Shown here: positions 8,246 to 16,121 of the stretch, piece after piece
Layout: every line of letters begins with the position of its first letter
How positions within the stretch are numbered: position 1 is the stretch's first letter
IMG/VR virus record: IMGVR_UViG_3300046001_008203
Location: 1-31,070 of that record
Length of the DNA: 31,070 bases
Reading direction: 5' to 3' (one strand)
DNA from: a virus
Position numbers and translations under genes: made by a program
Notes under the pieces: model-generated
Databases searched by the model: none
What the model was told of the DNA's origin: nothing
Seen by the model: the letters and a program-made list of their open reading frames with translations, nothing else

Positions 8246-9094
8246 ATGTTACTCGTAGACTTAAACCAGGTATTACTTGCCGGCCTTATGGCACAAATCT
8301 CAGCACAGAAAAATACCAAATTGGAAGAACCTCTAATTCGGCATATGGTATTGAACATCATTCGTATCCATGTTAAGAATTTTAAGAATGAATATGGTGA
8401 AGTGGTATTGTGTTGTGATAACCGAAGATATTGGCGTAAAGAATTTTTCCCATTCTATAAAGCAAGCCGTAAAAAGACCAGAGAAAAATCTGATTTAGAT
8501 TGGCATATGATTTTTGATATGCTTGCCAAATTTAAGCAAGAGCTCAAAGAAACATTCCCATATAAAGTAATTGATGTTGATGGTGCTGAAGCTGATGATA
8601 TTATTGGTACATTAGTTCCAATCTATGCTCGTGACCAGAAGATTTTAATTCTATCAAGTGACGGAGACTTCCTACAGTTACAACAATATGGTCCTAATGT
8701 TAAACAATACAATCCATCACAAAAGAAATATATAAAGTCAGAGAATCCAATCCTAGAACTCAAGGAGAAGATTATCCGTGGGGATAAAGGTGACGGTATA
8801 CCCAATATGTTTTCTCCATCGGATTGTTTTGTCCGTGACTTGAGACAGAAGCCTATAACTAAAACAATAATAGATAAGTATCTATGGGAAAATGTGGAAG
8901 AATATAATGATACTGATAAGACCAATTTTGCTAGAAATTCTACACTAATTGACCTCACAAAAATACCACCTGATATTAAAGAAAAAATTATAAATACATA
9001 TAATGATACAAAACCGGCATCTCGCCAAAAGTTATTGAACTATTTTATGGAACATAAACTAAAGAATTTAATGGATGTAATTGAGGAATTTTAA
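8246..9094 (+). CDS. rnh: RNase H / 5'-3' exonuclease, T4 rnh-like (FEN family)
   Basis: Removes RNA primers from Okazaki fragments with a FEN-1-type two-metal site. The 282-residue protein shows the acidic residues in order: D5 (LVDLNQ), D58 (CDNRRYWRK), E115/D117/D118 (AEADDIIG), D139 and D141 (SSDGDFLQ), then GDKGDGIPN at 179-187. Length and motif order fit T4 RNase H. It has its own consensus promoter and overlaps the next gene by 1 base (TAATG). Confidence 0.93.
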   Translation: MLLVDLNQVLLAGLMAQISAQKNTKLEEPLIRHMVLNIIRIHVKNFKNEYGEVVLCCDNRRYWRKEFFPFYKASRKKTREKSDLDWHMIFDMLAKFKQELKETFPYKVIDVDGAEADDIIGTLVPIYARDQKILILSSDGDFLQLQQYGPNVKQYNPSQKKYIKSENPILELKEKIIRGDKGDGIPNMFSPSDCFVRDLRQKPITKTIIDKYLWENVEEYNDTDKTNFARNSTLIDLTKIPPDIKEKIINTYNDTKPASRQKLLNYFMEHKLKNLMDVIEEF

Positions 9095-9519
9095 TGAAAA
9101 ATATATTTGAAGTCTTAGATGAATTTGAAATGGCAGAAAATAAAAAAGATAGAATGGCTGTCATTGAAAGAAATTTAAGTAAGACATTAGTAGAAGTATT
9201 TGAATTAACTTATCATCCGAATTATGAATGGTTGATAAAAGAAATGCCTGATAATTATAAAATACCCAATGATGTTTTACCTGGTATTACATCAGCACAA
9301 TTATCAAACCAAATTCGTAAGATGTATATGTTTAGAAAAGGTGATGAAATGGCTGAAAAGCTAACACCTCAAAAAAGGAATGAGTTGTTACTACAAATAC
9401 TCGAATCTCTAGAGCCCCGTGAAGCTGAAGTTATCATAGGAATCTTTCAAAAAGATTTAGGTGTAAAAGGTTTAAATTATAAATTTATAAAAGAGGCTTT
9501 TCCAAATCTATTACCGTAA
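9094..9519 (+). CDS. Conserved T4-like phage protein, DUF6433-like
   Basis: The 141-residue protein has the pattern I associate with DUF6433, widespread in T4-like phages and usually beside replication genes: KNIFEVLDEFE at the start, LTYHPNYEW near 45-55, and LEPREAEVIIG with KDLGVKGLNYKFIKEAFPN at the end. It is helical and soluble. The biochemical role is unknown; the neighbourhood suggests a replication or recombination accessory factor. It is joined by TAATG overlaps to genes on both sides. Confidence 0.75.
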   Translation: MKNIFEVLDEFEMAENKKDRMAVIERNLSKTLVEVFELTYHPNYEWLIKEMPDNYKIPNDVLPGITSAQLSNQIRKMYMFRKGDEMAEKLTPQKRNELLLQILESLEPREAEVIIGIFQKDLGVKGLNYKFIKEAFPNLLP

Positions 9520-9890
9520 TGATTGAAAGAGACAGAATAATAGTCACTAGTGGGTCTTTTGATCCACTTTCTTTAGAAGAACTCAACTTCCTCAAAAAAT
9601 GTAGAAGAAGGGGTGATTGGTTAGTTGTCGGCATTCATTCTGATTGGTGGATGAATTGGTCTCAAGGTGGTTTTGTTCAATCATACAATACTCGCCGTGA
9701 AATTCTTTCAAATATAAGATGTGTTGATGAAATATTTACATTCAATGATTCTGATGGTACAATCAGCCAATTATTCAAGCTCACAAAAATATGTTATCCT
9801 AACGCCGATATCACTTACATATCGGATGCAGGATTAAATAATTTACCAGAAGTAAAATTTAGAGGCATCAAGTACGAAACGCTAGAATAG
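9519..9890 (+). CDS. Cytidylyltransferase-fold protein with degenerate HxGH motif
   Basis: The 123-residue protein begins VTSGSFDPLSLEELNFLK, which aligns with the G(S/T)FDxxHxGH nucleotide-binding start of TagD/RfaE-type cytidylyltransferases. The HxGH residues are replaced (SLEE in place of HxGH). Later fold landmarks remain: VVGIHSDWW, the TRREILSNI segment and VDEIF. Length matches TagD. Without the histidines catalysis as known in the family is unlikely, so it may be a binding protein or a diverged enzyme. It overlaps the preceding gene by 1 base. Confidence 0.7.
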   Translation: MIERDRIIVTSGSFDPLSLEELNFLKKCRRRGDWLVVGIHSDWWMNWSQGGFVQSYNTRREILSNIRCVDEIFTFNDSDGTISQLFKLTKICYPNADITYISDAGLNNLPEVKFRGIKYETLE

Positions 9891-9900
9891 GAGAAAGTTA

Positions 9901-10077
9901 GTGACTAAATTTGTAGGGAAGTTCCGTAAGAACCAAGATTATAACGATGATTACAAGTATATGCCTCAGCGCAAGCATCGGAATGAGCACGCAGAAATCA
10001 AAAAATTGAAAAATCAAAATTATGATGATTTTCTCAAAAACCTAGACGAAAATACCAAAATGCAAGAAAACAGGTAA
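9901..10077 (+). CDS. Small basic phage protein with GTG start (58 aa)
   Basis: Start GTG 9901 follows AGGAGAAAG, a strong ribosome binding site. The product is 58 residues, very polar, rich in Lys, Asn and Asp (opening MTKFVGKFRKNQDYNDDY). It resembles a short conserved protein of marine T4-like phages with no known function. It closes the rnh transcription unit, and its stop is 3 bases before the first TGTTGT-type palindrome. Confidence 0.7.
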   Translation: MTKFVGKFRKNQDYNDDYKYMPQRKHRNEHAEIKKLKNQNYDDFLKNLDENTKMQENR

Positions 10078-10079
10078 TA

Positions 10080-10132
10080 CGTTGTTTTAATACAACAAAC
10101 CTATTGACTTAATACTGTAACTGTCGTATAAT
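10080..10132 (+). promoter_or_regulatory. Palindrome-linked promoter 1
   Basis: Palindrome at 10080-10097 (CGTTGT-TTTAAT-ACAACA, one mismatch to TGTTGT). Then a 6-bp gap, -35 TTGACT at 10104-10109, 17-bp spacer and -10 TATAAT at 10127-10132. Drives the gene at 10159. Confidence 0.8.
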
Positions 10133-10158
10133 AGATTCTTAGTTGAAAGGAATCTATT

Positions 10159-10506
10159 ATGATGATATATGGTTATATTCCAAAATCCAAATCGAAGAAA
10201 TTGTCTAAAGCTCAGCAAGAGCAAAAAGACGAATGGCTGAAATCACTCAATAAAATCTCAGGAAAACGGATAATTGCCATTCCTAAGAGTATTAATAGAG
10301 TATTTCCATCTCCTAAGATTCCGCCTGGCCGAGAAACACCAAAATATGCGTCCTTGGACACAGGATTTATTCCTTGCACAAAATCAGTAGAAGGAAACTC
10401 TTATACAGGCGCAAAAATGAAGGGAGTTGCAACAATGCACAAGTCCAACGCAGTTCCTGTTTTTACCGACAACGAAGCAAGAGAAATTTCGAGCATGAGG
10501 AGATAA
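10159..10506 (+). CDS. Conserved phage protein with C-terminal MHKSNAVPVF motif
   Basis: The 115-residue protein is basic at its N terminus (YGYIPKSKSKKLSKAQQEQ). It has a middle block PPGRETPKYASLDTGF and a C-terminal block MKGVATMHKSNAVPVFTDNEA. I recognise this as a family common in T4-like phages of unknown function; it has no transmembrane segment. GAAAGGAAT precedes two adjacent ATGs; the first is taken, but the second (10162) is equally possible. Confidence 0.75.
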   Translation: MMIYGYIPKSKSKKLSKAQQEQKDEWLKSLNKISGKRIIAIPKSINRVFPSPKIPPGRETPKYASLDTGFIPCTKSVEGNSYTGAKMKGVATMHKSNAVPVFTDNEAREISSMRR

Positions 10507-10508
10507 AA

Positions 10509-10697
10509 ATGCTAATGGAACATGAAAAAACGCAAATTTATCGAGGAATTGACTCGGTAATTTTCAATTTGAAGCACTTACCCATTGATGATGTCGCATA
10601 TTTTTTAGTAAAATTCAATCCGAAGCTGGCGGATGAGTTGGCAACATCAATTTCACAGCAAATTTTTGATAAAACCGAAGGAAAAAAGCATGAATGA
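10509..10697 (+). CDS. Small hypothetical protein (62 aa)
   Basis: ATG 10509 follows AGGAGATAAAA, so it is preferred over the longer reading that begins inside the upstream gene. The product is 62 residues, helical, with a DDVAYFLVKFNPKLADEL core. It overlaps the next gene by 8 bases. Function unknown. Confidence 0.65.
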   Translation: MLMEHEKTQIYRGIDSVIFNLKHLPIDDVAYFLVKFNPKLADELATSISQQIFDKTEGKKHE

Positions 10698-10863
10698 GCA
10701 AAATAATCAATCTGGTCAGTATATTTGGCTTAACGCCATCACAGATGATGGTGAAATACCTGATTGGAAGCGCCTAGATATAGTCACCAAGAAGTGGGCT
10801 AACTTAACACAAATGGAAAATGATTTATCCGACTACCAAAAGCGCAAAGAAATGTATCAATGA
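10690..10863 (+). CDS. Small hypothetical protein (57 aa)
   Basis: ATG 10690 follows AAGGAAAAAAGC; the longer upstream reading is not needed. The product is 57 residues, polar, with a Trp-containing core (WLNAITDDGEIPDWKRLD) and a charged helical end. It is the last gene before palindrome-linked promoter 2. Function unknown. Confidence 0.6.
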   Translation: MNEQNNQSGQYIWLNAITDDGEIPDWKRLDIVTKKWANLTQMENDLSDYQKRKEMYQ

Positions 10864-10866
10864 TAC

Positions 10867-10918
10867 TGTTGTCAATAAACAACACATAGGTTGACACCTG
10901 CCGTGGTTGTGTTATACT
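10867..10918 (+). promoter_or_regulatory. Palindrome-linked promoter 2 (cobS-like gene)
   Basis: Exact palindrome TGTTGT-CAATAA-ACAACA at 10867-10884, 6-bp gap, TTGACA at 10891-10896, 16-bp spacer, TATACT at 10913-10918. Transcription would start near 10925, about 22 bp before the CobS-like ATG. Confidence 0.85.
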
Positions 10919-10946
10919 ATTATTTTACTTGATTAGGAATTATATT

Positions 10947-12083
10947 ATGAATAAAAATGCTCTGTCTTTCGTTGAAGCTTGTGAGAGAATGTTTGGCAAT
11001 AATGCCGTTGTAACTAGAGACGGTATTGCTGAAGTGGTAAGTGAATCTGGCGCACCTTATCCTTATTGGTTAGTAACCAAATCCGAATTTCGCCATGGTC
11101 GAGGATATTACAAAGTGCCATCATCTGGTAAAACAATTACAAAAACAGAATCAGTTAAACAGGAAGAACCTGAAATGGAAGTAGCATATCAAAATGTTGT
11201 GCAATTACGCCAACCAAAATTAATTGATGATAATGAGCCTTCTGTTCCTGCTAAGTATCCTGATTATGTTCCTTTTGGCTTTTTCAAAGATTTACGGAAT
11301 ATTCTAAAAACAAAAATGTTCTATCCTATCTTCATTACTGGTTTATCAGGTAATGGTAAAACATTGATGGTCGAGCAAGTTTGTGCTGAATTAGACCGTG
11401 AATGTGTCCGTGTTAATATCAGTATTGAAACTGATGAGTCCGACTTACTTGGTGGTTTTGCTTTGATTAATGGTAATACAGTTTACCATGATGGCCCCGT
11501 AATTACCGCTATGAAGCGTGGCACAGTATTGTTGATTGACGAAGTTGACCGTGGTTCAAATAAACTATTATGCTTACAAGGCATCTTAGAAGGTAAACCA
11601 TACTACAATAAGAAAACTGGTGAAATGGTTTATCCAGCTAAAGGTTTCAATGTTGTATGTACAGCAAACACAAAAGGTCGTGGTAGTGATGAGGGTAGAT
11701 ATCTATCACAGATTTTAGATGATGCATTCCTAGAGCGGTTTCCTATTACTGTTGAACAGAATTATCCTGATGCTAAAACAGAGAAGAAAATCCTTTCTCC
11801 GTTAATTGATGACCAAGTATTCGTTGAGAATCTGGTACAATGGGCTGATGTAGTTCGGCAATCATTTGGCCAAGGCGCAACAGATGAGATTATCTCCACT
11901 CGCCGTTTGGTACACATTGCACAGGCTTTTAAAATCTTTGGTGATAAGATGAAAGCCATTACATTATGTGTTAACCGTTTTGATGAAGAAACTAAAACGG
12001 CATTCTTAGACTTGTATTCTAAAGTCGATGTTACCGTGGAATCTCCAGCTAACACCAGTTTTAATCAAGTAAATGTCGAGTAA
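10947..12083 (+). CDS. cobS: AAA+ ATPase, CobS/MoxR-like
   Basis: Chaperone-type ATPase of the MoxR/CobS class, expected to form a ring that remodels a partner with a VWA domain. The 378-residue protein has a 100-residue phage-specific N-terminal region, then Walker A GLSGNGKT (132-139), Walker B VLLIDEVD (194-201), sensor asparagine N241 (CTANT) and a likely arginine finger R264 (DAFLERF). The start at 10947 follows AGGAAT and lies downstream of the promoter; an upstream in-frame ATG at 10929 sits about at the transcription start. The partner gene with HExxH and VWA motifs lies two genes on. A role in cobalamin synthesis is not implied. Confidence 0.88.
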   Translation: MNKNALSFVEACERMFGNNAVVTRDGIAEVVSESGAPYPYWLVTKSEFRHGRGYYKVPSSGKTITKTESVKQEEPEMEVAYQNVVQLRQPKLIDDNEPSVPAKYPDYVPFGFFKDLRNILKTKMFYPIFITGLSGNGKTLMVEQVCAELDRECVRVNISIETDESDLLGGFALINGNTVYHDGPVITAMKRGTVLLIDEVDRGSNKLLCLQGILEGKPYYNKKTGEMVYPAKGFNVVCTANTKGRGSDEGRYLSQILDDAFLERFPITVEQNYPDAKTEKKILSPLIDDQVFVENLVQWADVVRQSFGQGATDEIISTRRLVHIAQAFKIFGDKMKAITLCVNRFDEETKTAFLDLYSKVDVTVESPANTSFNQVNVE

Positions 12084-12267
12084 AAAAAATAACTCGGCAA
12101 TTGAAAAGTTAAAAAGAGTTGCCATTAGTGAAAATGATCCAGAGGACATTGATGGCATACTTGATACCTTTGCGGAACTACTAATATATAAATGTGTAAA
12201 TATTGTAGAGAAAAAAGGTTACCAAACTGAAGAAATACTATGCCGTTATTTTGGTATAGATTATTGA
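12073..12267 (+). CDS. Small hypothetical protein between CobS-like and CobT-like genes
   Basis: The 64-residue protein starts inside the end of the AAA+ gene (11-base overlap). It has a basic N terminus and a helical body (DPEDIDGILDTFAELLIYKCVNIVEKK). Its stop codon TGA forms part of the next palindrome. Translational coupling to the ATPase suggests a partner or adaptor role (inference). Confidence 0.65.
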   Translation: MSSKKNNSAIEKLKRVAISENDPEDIDGILDTFAELLIYKCVNIVEKKGYQTEEILCRYFGIDY

Positions 12268-12316
12268 TGTATGAAAACAACACCATGGTTGACACCGACC
12301 GTGGTTCCTGTATAAT
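12265..12316 (+). promoter_or_regulatory. Palindrome-linked promoter 3 (cobT-like gene)
   Basis: Palindrome TGATGT-ATGAAA-ACAACA at 12265-12282 (one mismatch), overlapping the stop codon of the upstream gene. Then a 6-bp gap, TTGACA at 12289-12294, 16-bp spacer, TATAAT at 12311-12316 followed by GGT. The spacer shares a CCGTGGTT segment with promoter 2. Confidence 0.85.
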
Positions 12317-12339
12317 GGTTCTATTAACTCGGAGAATAC

Positions 12340-14481
12340 ATGGAACTTATAGAATCTAAATCGTTACTTGCCAAATTGATGGCCACAGAAAATCTTACCG
12401 TAGAACAACGGCAAGTACCAACTGCTATGTTTGATGTTAAGAATCGTATTTTAACATTACCAATATTAGATAATAATATCTCTGGTTATCTTTATGACCT
12501 TTTATGTGGTCACGAAGTTGGCCACGCATTGTATACTCCAGAAGATGGTATAAGAAAAGCCTTAGAATTAAAATTGTCCATGTCATTGATGAATGTATTG
12601 GAAGATTCCCGTATTGAGCGTAAAATCAAAAACAAATATCCTGGCATTCGTGCCTCATTTGTCCGTGGTTATTCCGAATTAATCGCAAAAGATTTCTTTG
12701 GTACAGCTGGTGTTGATATGAATACACTAAACTTTATTGACCGTGTTAACCTCTTCTGTAAAGGCGGACCCACTCAAGGTATTAAATTCAATGAAGAAGA
12801 AACCTCTTTATTAAAAGAAATTGAATCAACACAAACCTATGATGATGTAATTGAGCTTGCAATAAGAATTGGTGAGTTTATGAAAAACCAATCCGAAGAA
12901 GCTGAGAAGAAAAGAATAGAATCTGGTGACCAAGAGGAAGATGAAGAATTTGATAACGATGGTTATGAAGATTCCGAAGAAGAAACTGAAGAAATGGAAT
13001 TTAAACCTAATTCACCAGAAGGAAGTTATGATGAAGATACATTTCAGCAATCGGATGAAGTTAAAGAAAATGAACAAAGTGGAACTCAGGGTGCCGGCGT
13101 AGAAGGTCACCATGATATTAAATCTCATACCGATGAAGCATATGAAAGAAACCAAAATAAACTTTATGCTCATACAGGTAGAGAATATTACTACGGCAAC
13201 ATTCCATCCATTAACTTAGATAAGATGATTATTCCATATAAGCAATTATGGAAAAGATATAAAGCTGAAGCTTCGGAATATGCAACTGATACTGCTGGTT
13301 TCCAAAAAACTAGGAAAGATTCAACTAAAGTTGTTTCATATCTAGCCAAAGAATTTGAACTGCGTAAAAATGCTGACCAAATGAAACGTACCTCGATTGC
13401 CAAAACTGGTGAATTGAATATGTCCAAGATTTATTCTTATGTGTTCAATGAGGATATCTTCAAGAAAGCCACAGTAGTTGCTGAAGGCAAATCACATGGT
13501 TTGGTTATGTTCTTGGATTGGTCAGGTTCGATGTCCGAAAATATTAACAATACAGTCAAACAGTTAATTAATCTAACACTCTTTTGTAAGAAGGTTAATA
13601 TTCCTTTTGATGTATATGCCTTTTCGTCCGAATACAACGACAATGATTGGTTGAAAGAAACTTGGAAAGAAGGTAATATTTACCTAGACAAATGTAATTT
13701 GTTAAACATTCTTTCCAGTAAAATGGCTGCATCTGAATATTCATATGCTTGTAGTGCATTATTGTATATGACTAGTGGTCATCATAGATTGGATTGGTTC
13801 TGCCTTGGTGGCACTCCACTCAATGAAGCAATTATTGCTGCTATGGAAATTATTCCAGAATTCAAAAAACAATATAAGTTACAACTTGTTAATACTGTAT
13901 TCCTAACTGATGGCGAAGGCCATGGTGGTAACATGGTGTATCGTAATCTACCAGTAGAAAGTATTCCATTCAACGATGCGGTAACACATACTGCTGAAGA
14001 GCAACTTGTACCTATGAGAGGTCTGACCAGACAGAGATATGGTTCTTGCAATGAGATATATGTTATCCGTGATCCTAAAACAAAGAATCAGGTTATATTA
14101 AATGAAGGTTCTGGTCAAGAAAAAATTACTGGTGCATTTCTCAAGTTATTAAAACAGAGAACAGGATGTAATGTGGTGGGCTTCTATATATTATCATCCA
14201 GAGATTTTAGAAACGCAATCTGGAGATACTTTCCAAAGTTATCAAATACTGAGTTATTGAGGTCAGAGTTCCGTAAAAATAACTTTGCTGTTTCTATCAA
14301 TGCTGGATATGATGAATACTATTTCATCCGCACAGAAGGTATGAATACAGATGATGATGTAGAACTTGAAGTAAAAGAAAATGCGACCACCCGTGGACTT
14401 GTATCAGCATTTAGCAAGTATACAAAAGGTCGTTTGACTAACCGTGTAGTATTAAACCGTTTTATAGGAATGATAGCATGA
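12340..14481 (+). CDS. cobT: CobT-like VWA protein with metalloprotease HExxH motif
   Basis: This 713-residue protein has an N-terminal region with HEVGH at 58-62, a zinc-metallopeptidase signature. A very acidic linker follows at about 185-255, and a VWA domain whose MIDAS motif DWSGS begins at D393. In CobS/CobT and MoxR/VWA systems the VWA protein binds the target and the AAA+ ring does work on it; the matching CobS-like ATPase is just upstream under the same kind of promoter. Whether the peptidase site is active cannot be seen. It overlaps the next gene by ATGA. Both genes recur in marine T4-like phages, where their job is still unclear. Confidence 0.85.
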   Translation: MELIESKSLLAKLMATENLTVEQRQVPTAMFDVKNRILTLPILDNNISGYLYDLLCGHEVGHALYTPEDGIRKALELKLSMSLMNVLEDSRIERKIKNKYPGIRASFVRGYSELIAKDFFGTAGVDMNTLNFIDRVNLFCKGGPTQGIKFNEEETSLLKEIESTQTYDDVIELAIRIGEFMKNQSEEAEKKRIESGDQEEDEEFDNDGYEDSEEETEEMEFKPNSPEGSYDEDTFQQSDEVKENEQSGTQGAGVEGHHDIKSHTDEAYERNQNKLYAHTGREYYYGNIPSINLDKMIIPYKQLWKRYKAEASEYATDTAGFQKTRKDSTKVVSYLAKEFELRKNADQMKRTSIAKTGELNMSKIYSYVFNEDIFKKATVVAEGKSHGLVMFLDWSGSMSENINNTVKQLINLTLFCKKVNIPFDVYAFSSEYNDNDWLKETWKEGNIYLDKCNLLNILSSKMAASEYSYACSALLYMTSGHHRLDWFCLGGTPLNEAIIAAMEIIPEFKKQYKLQLVNTVFLTDGEGHGGNMVYRNLPVESIPFNDAVTHTAEEQLVPMRGLTRQRYGSCNEIYVIRDPKTKNQVILNEGSGQEKITGAFLKLLKQRTGCNVVGFYILSSRDFRNAIWRYFPKLSNTELLRSEFRKNNFAVSINAGYDEYYFIRTEGMNTDDDVELEVKENATTRGLVSAFSKYTKGRLTNRVVLNRFIGMIA

Positions 14482-14687
14482 AAGATATAGCAACTTTTGT
14501 GGGTGGCGCAGGACAACTAATAGCAGTAATATTTGAAGCTGAAGATAAATCATTTTACAAAGTGAATTATGGAACACCAAAAAATCCACATTCATTCAGT
14601 AAAGTGTTTATGTCGGAAAGTGAAGCAGAACAATTTGCAAATGAATTTACTAATAAAGGAAACAAACCAGTTTTACTGGAAGAATAA
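14478..14687 (+). CDS. Small hypothetical protein (69 aa)
   Basis: Starts by ATGA overlap with the CobT-like gene. The 69-residue product looks like a small alpha/beta domain (VIFEAEDKSFYKVNYG, then SESEAEQFANEFTNKG). No family recognised. AGAATAATT lies between its end and the MazG-like start 2 bases later. Confidence 0.65.
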   Translation: MKDIATFVGGAGQLIAVIFEAEDKSFYKVNYGTPKNPHSFSKVFMSESEAEQFANEFTNKGNKPVLLEE

Positions 14688-14689
14688 TT

Positions 14690-14971
14690 ATGGATGATAA
14701 AGTGAAAGAAATATTGTTGATTACTCAAGAGGAGTGCGCAGAAGTAACTCAAGCAATCTCCAAAGTATTTCGTTTTGGTTTTGATGATTGCTGGCCAAGA
14801 GGTGAAGATTGGGTACCGACAAACAAAGAACAGCTTGAAGAAGAAGTCGGTGATTTGCTTTGTATGATTGACGTTATGGTAGAGAATGGAATTATATCCG
14901 ATGAGAAACTCAATAAAGCAAGAATCAGAAAACGTGAGAAATTAAAAACTTGGTCGAGTATATTTAAATAA
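14690..14971 (+). CDS. MazG-like nucleotide pyrophosphohydrolase
   Basis: Hydrolyses nucleoside triphosphates, or (p)ppGpp-like alarmones in some phages, to monophosphates. The 93-residue all-helical protein has the metal-binding pattern ExxE at about 15-18 (EECAEVTQ) and ExxD at about 52-55 (EEEVGDLLCMID), typical of single-domain MazG/all-alpha NTP pyrophosphatases. It fits with the phage nucleotide-metabolism genes. Its stop overlaps the next ATG (TAATG). Confidence 0.82.
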   Translation: MDDKVKEILLITQEECAEVTQAISKVFRFGFDDCWPRGEDWVPTNKEQLEEEVGDLLCMIDVMVENGIISDEKLNKARIRKREKLKTWSSIFK

Positions 14972-15090
14972 TGGATTTACATCAACTCATAGCATTTCTA
15001 AACAAAGTATATGTATGGACTCCACAGGACAGTCCTATTCGCCAAGAAATCCAAAATGTTCTGAATCACTTGAAAGCACAAAGACAATGA
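14971..15090 (+). CDS. Very small protein (39 aa)
   Basis: ATG 14971 overlaps the MazG-like stop, and its own stop overlaps the start of the epimerase gene, so it is linked on both sides. The product is 39 residues, helical, with VYVWTPQDSPIRQEIQNVL in the middle. The tight coupling and protein-like composition support it as real. Function unknown. Confidence 0.6.
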   Translation: MDLHQLIAFLNKVYVWTPQDSPIRQEIQNVLNHLKAQRQ

Positions 15091-15890
15091 TGAATGTATT
15101 AGTAACTGGTCATAAAGGTTATATTGGCCAGCACCTATGTAAGATGATTAAGCAGAGTAGACCTGAAATTAATCTATTTGGTTTGGATAAATGTGGAACT
15201 GCAGAAGATAAACAAGATATTTGCCAGAGATTTTATTCCGATATAGAATATAATACGGTCATTCATTTGGCTGCCAAAGTCCGTGTTGGAGAGTCCGTAA
15301 ACAAACCAACACTATACTATGATACAAATATTAATGGTACACTCAATGTACTAGAATGTGTCAATTATCATAACTTTGTATTTGCTTCTACGGGTGCCGC
15401 CAGTAATCCAGGTTCACCTTATGGATATTCTAAAAGAGTTGCAGAAGATATTGTGGCCGAGAAATGTTACGATTATACAATCTTTAGGTTCTACAATGTA
15501 ATTGGTACTGACGGATTTCCCTCTACTAATCCTGATGGGTTATTTTATAATCTCGCTGAAGCGACCAGAACTGGAGAGTTTAATCTTTATGGTACTGATT
15601 ACAATACAAAAGATGGTACTTGCGTGAGAGAGTATGTCCATGTAAATGATATATGTGAGTCCTTAATAAAAGCAATTGATGAACCGGCAAACAGTATCGA
15701 GAACCTTGCTTATGGTGATGCTAGAACTACCAGAGAGATTGTAGATACATTCAAAGAAGTGAATAACGTAGACTTCAAAGTGAATGAGTTACCTAAGAGA
15801 GCAGGTGATTTAGAAGCAAATTACCTAGATAAACCATCCAAGTATATGGTGCAAAGATACTCCTACGAAGAAATGCTCAAGCTTTATTGA
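15087..15890 (+). CDS. NAD-dependent sugar epimerase (GalE-like, extended SDR)
   Basis: Likely interconverts a nucleotide sugar such as UDP-glucose/UDP-galactose. The 267-residue protein starts with the dinucleotide-binding motif GHKGYIG (G8, G11, G14). It has the catalytic Y112xxxK116 (PYGYSK) and an upstream STGAAS block with the active-site Ser/Thr. It is shorter than E. coli GalE (338), so the substrate-binding part is reduced. The start is at 15087 or 15090; the longer upstream reading would overlap the 39-aa gene. It could modify phage DNA, capsid or host surface sugars; no linked glycosyltransferase is seen. Confidence 0.85.
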   Translation: MMNVLVTGHKGYIGQHLCKMIKQSRPEINLFGLDKCGTAEDKQDICQRFYSDIEYNTVIHLAAKVRVGESVNKPTLYYDTNINGTLNVLECVNYHNFVFASTGAASNPGSPYGYSKRVAEDIVAEKCYDYTIFRFYNVIGTDGFPSTNPDGLFYNLAEATRTGEFNLYGTDYNTKDGTCVREYVHVNDICESLIKAIDEPANSIENLAYGDARTTREIVDTFKEVNNVDFKVNELPKRAGDLEANYLDKPSKYMVQRYSYEEMLKLY

Positions 15891-16042
15891 TAAAAGTAAC
15901 CAGTAGCTTTCTTGTCGAAATATTCTTTTTGATATTTTTCTACATCGGCTGCACAAGTTGGTGACTTAGATGAGATATATAGATCCAAAGATGTTTTAAA
16001 ATTTGTGCTGAACAGTTGGTTCAATAGTTTAATTAGTTTCAT
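15884..16042 (-). CDS. Only - strand gene: small protein (52 aa)
   Basis: Read on the - strand from ATG 16042 to TAA 15884, with AAAGGAAAAGCA just before the start, a good ribosome binding site. The 52-residue product opens MKLIKLLNQLFSTNFKTSLD and ends EKYQKEYFDKKATGYFYQ, with a SPTCAADVEKYQ middle: amphipathic N-terminal helix and polar C terminus. It converges on the epimerase gene and overlaps its last 7 bases. A TATAAATA late-type promoter lies upstream on the same strand. Function unknown; protein-like composition, ribosome binding site and promoter together make it convincing. Confidence 0.75.
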   Translation of the reverse strand: MKLIKLLNQLFSTNFKTSLDLYISSKSPTCAADVEKYQKEYFDKKATGYFYQ

Positions 16043-16078
16043 TGCTTTTCCTTTTTGTATTAGTGTTACTACTATTAG

Positions 16079-16086
16079 TATTTATA
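16079..16086 (-). promoter_or_regulatory. T4 late-type promoter on - strand
   Basis: TATAAATA read on the - strand, identical to the T4 late promoter -10 consensus, lies 36 bases before the - strand ATG at 16042. It would put this gene under the phage late sigma factor (gp55-type), in contrast to the sigma70-like promoters of the + strand genes nearby. The same octamer occurs inside rnh (8989), where it looks accidental. Confidence 0.65.
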
Positions 16087-16121
16087 CTTAGTTATCATCA
16101 TCTAAGAGACATTCTCATCCT

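Noticed and set aside
8623-8958. 111-codon - strand frame inside rnh
   Set aside because: It lies fully inside a gene with intact catalytic motifs on the + strand; no start signals.
8989-8996. TATAAATA late-type promoter on the + strand
   Set aside because: It lies inside rnh, about 100 bases before the next gene, in an AT-rich codon run; chance is likely.
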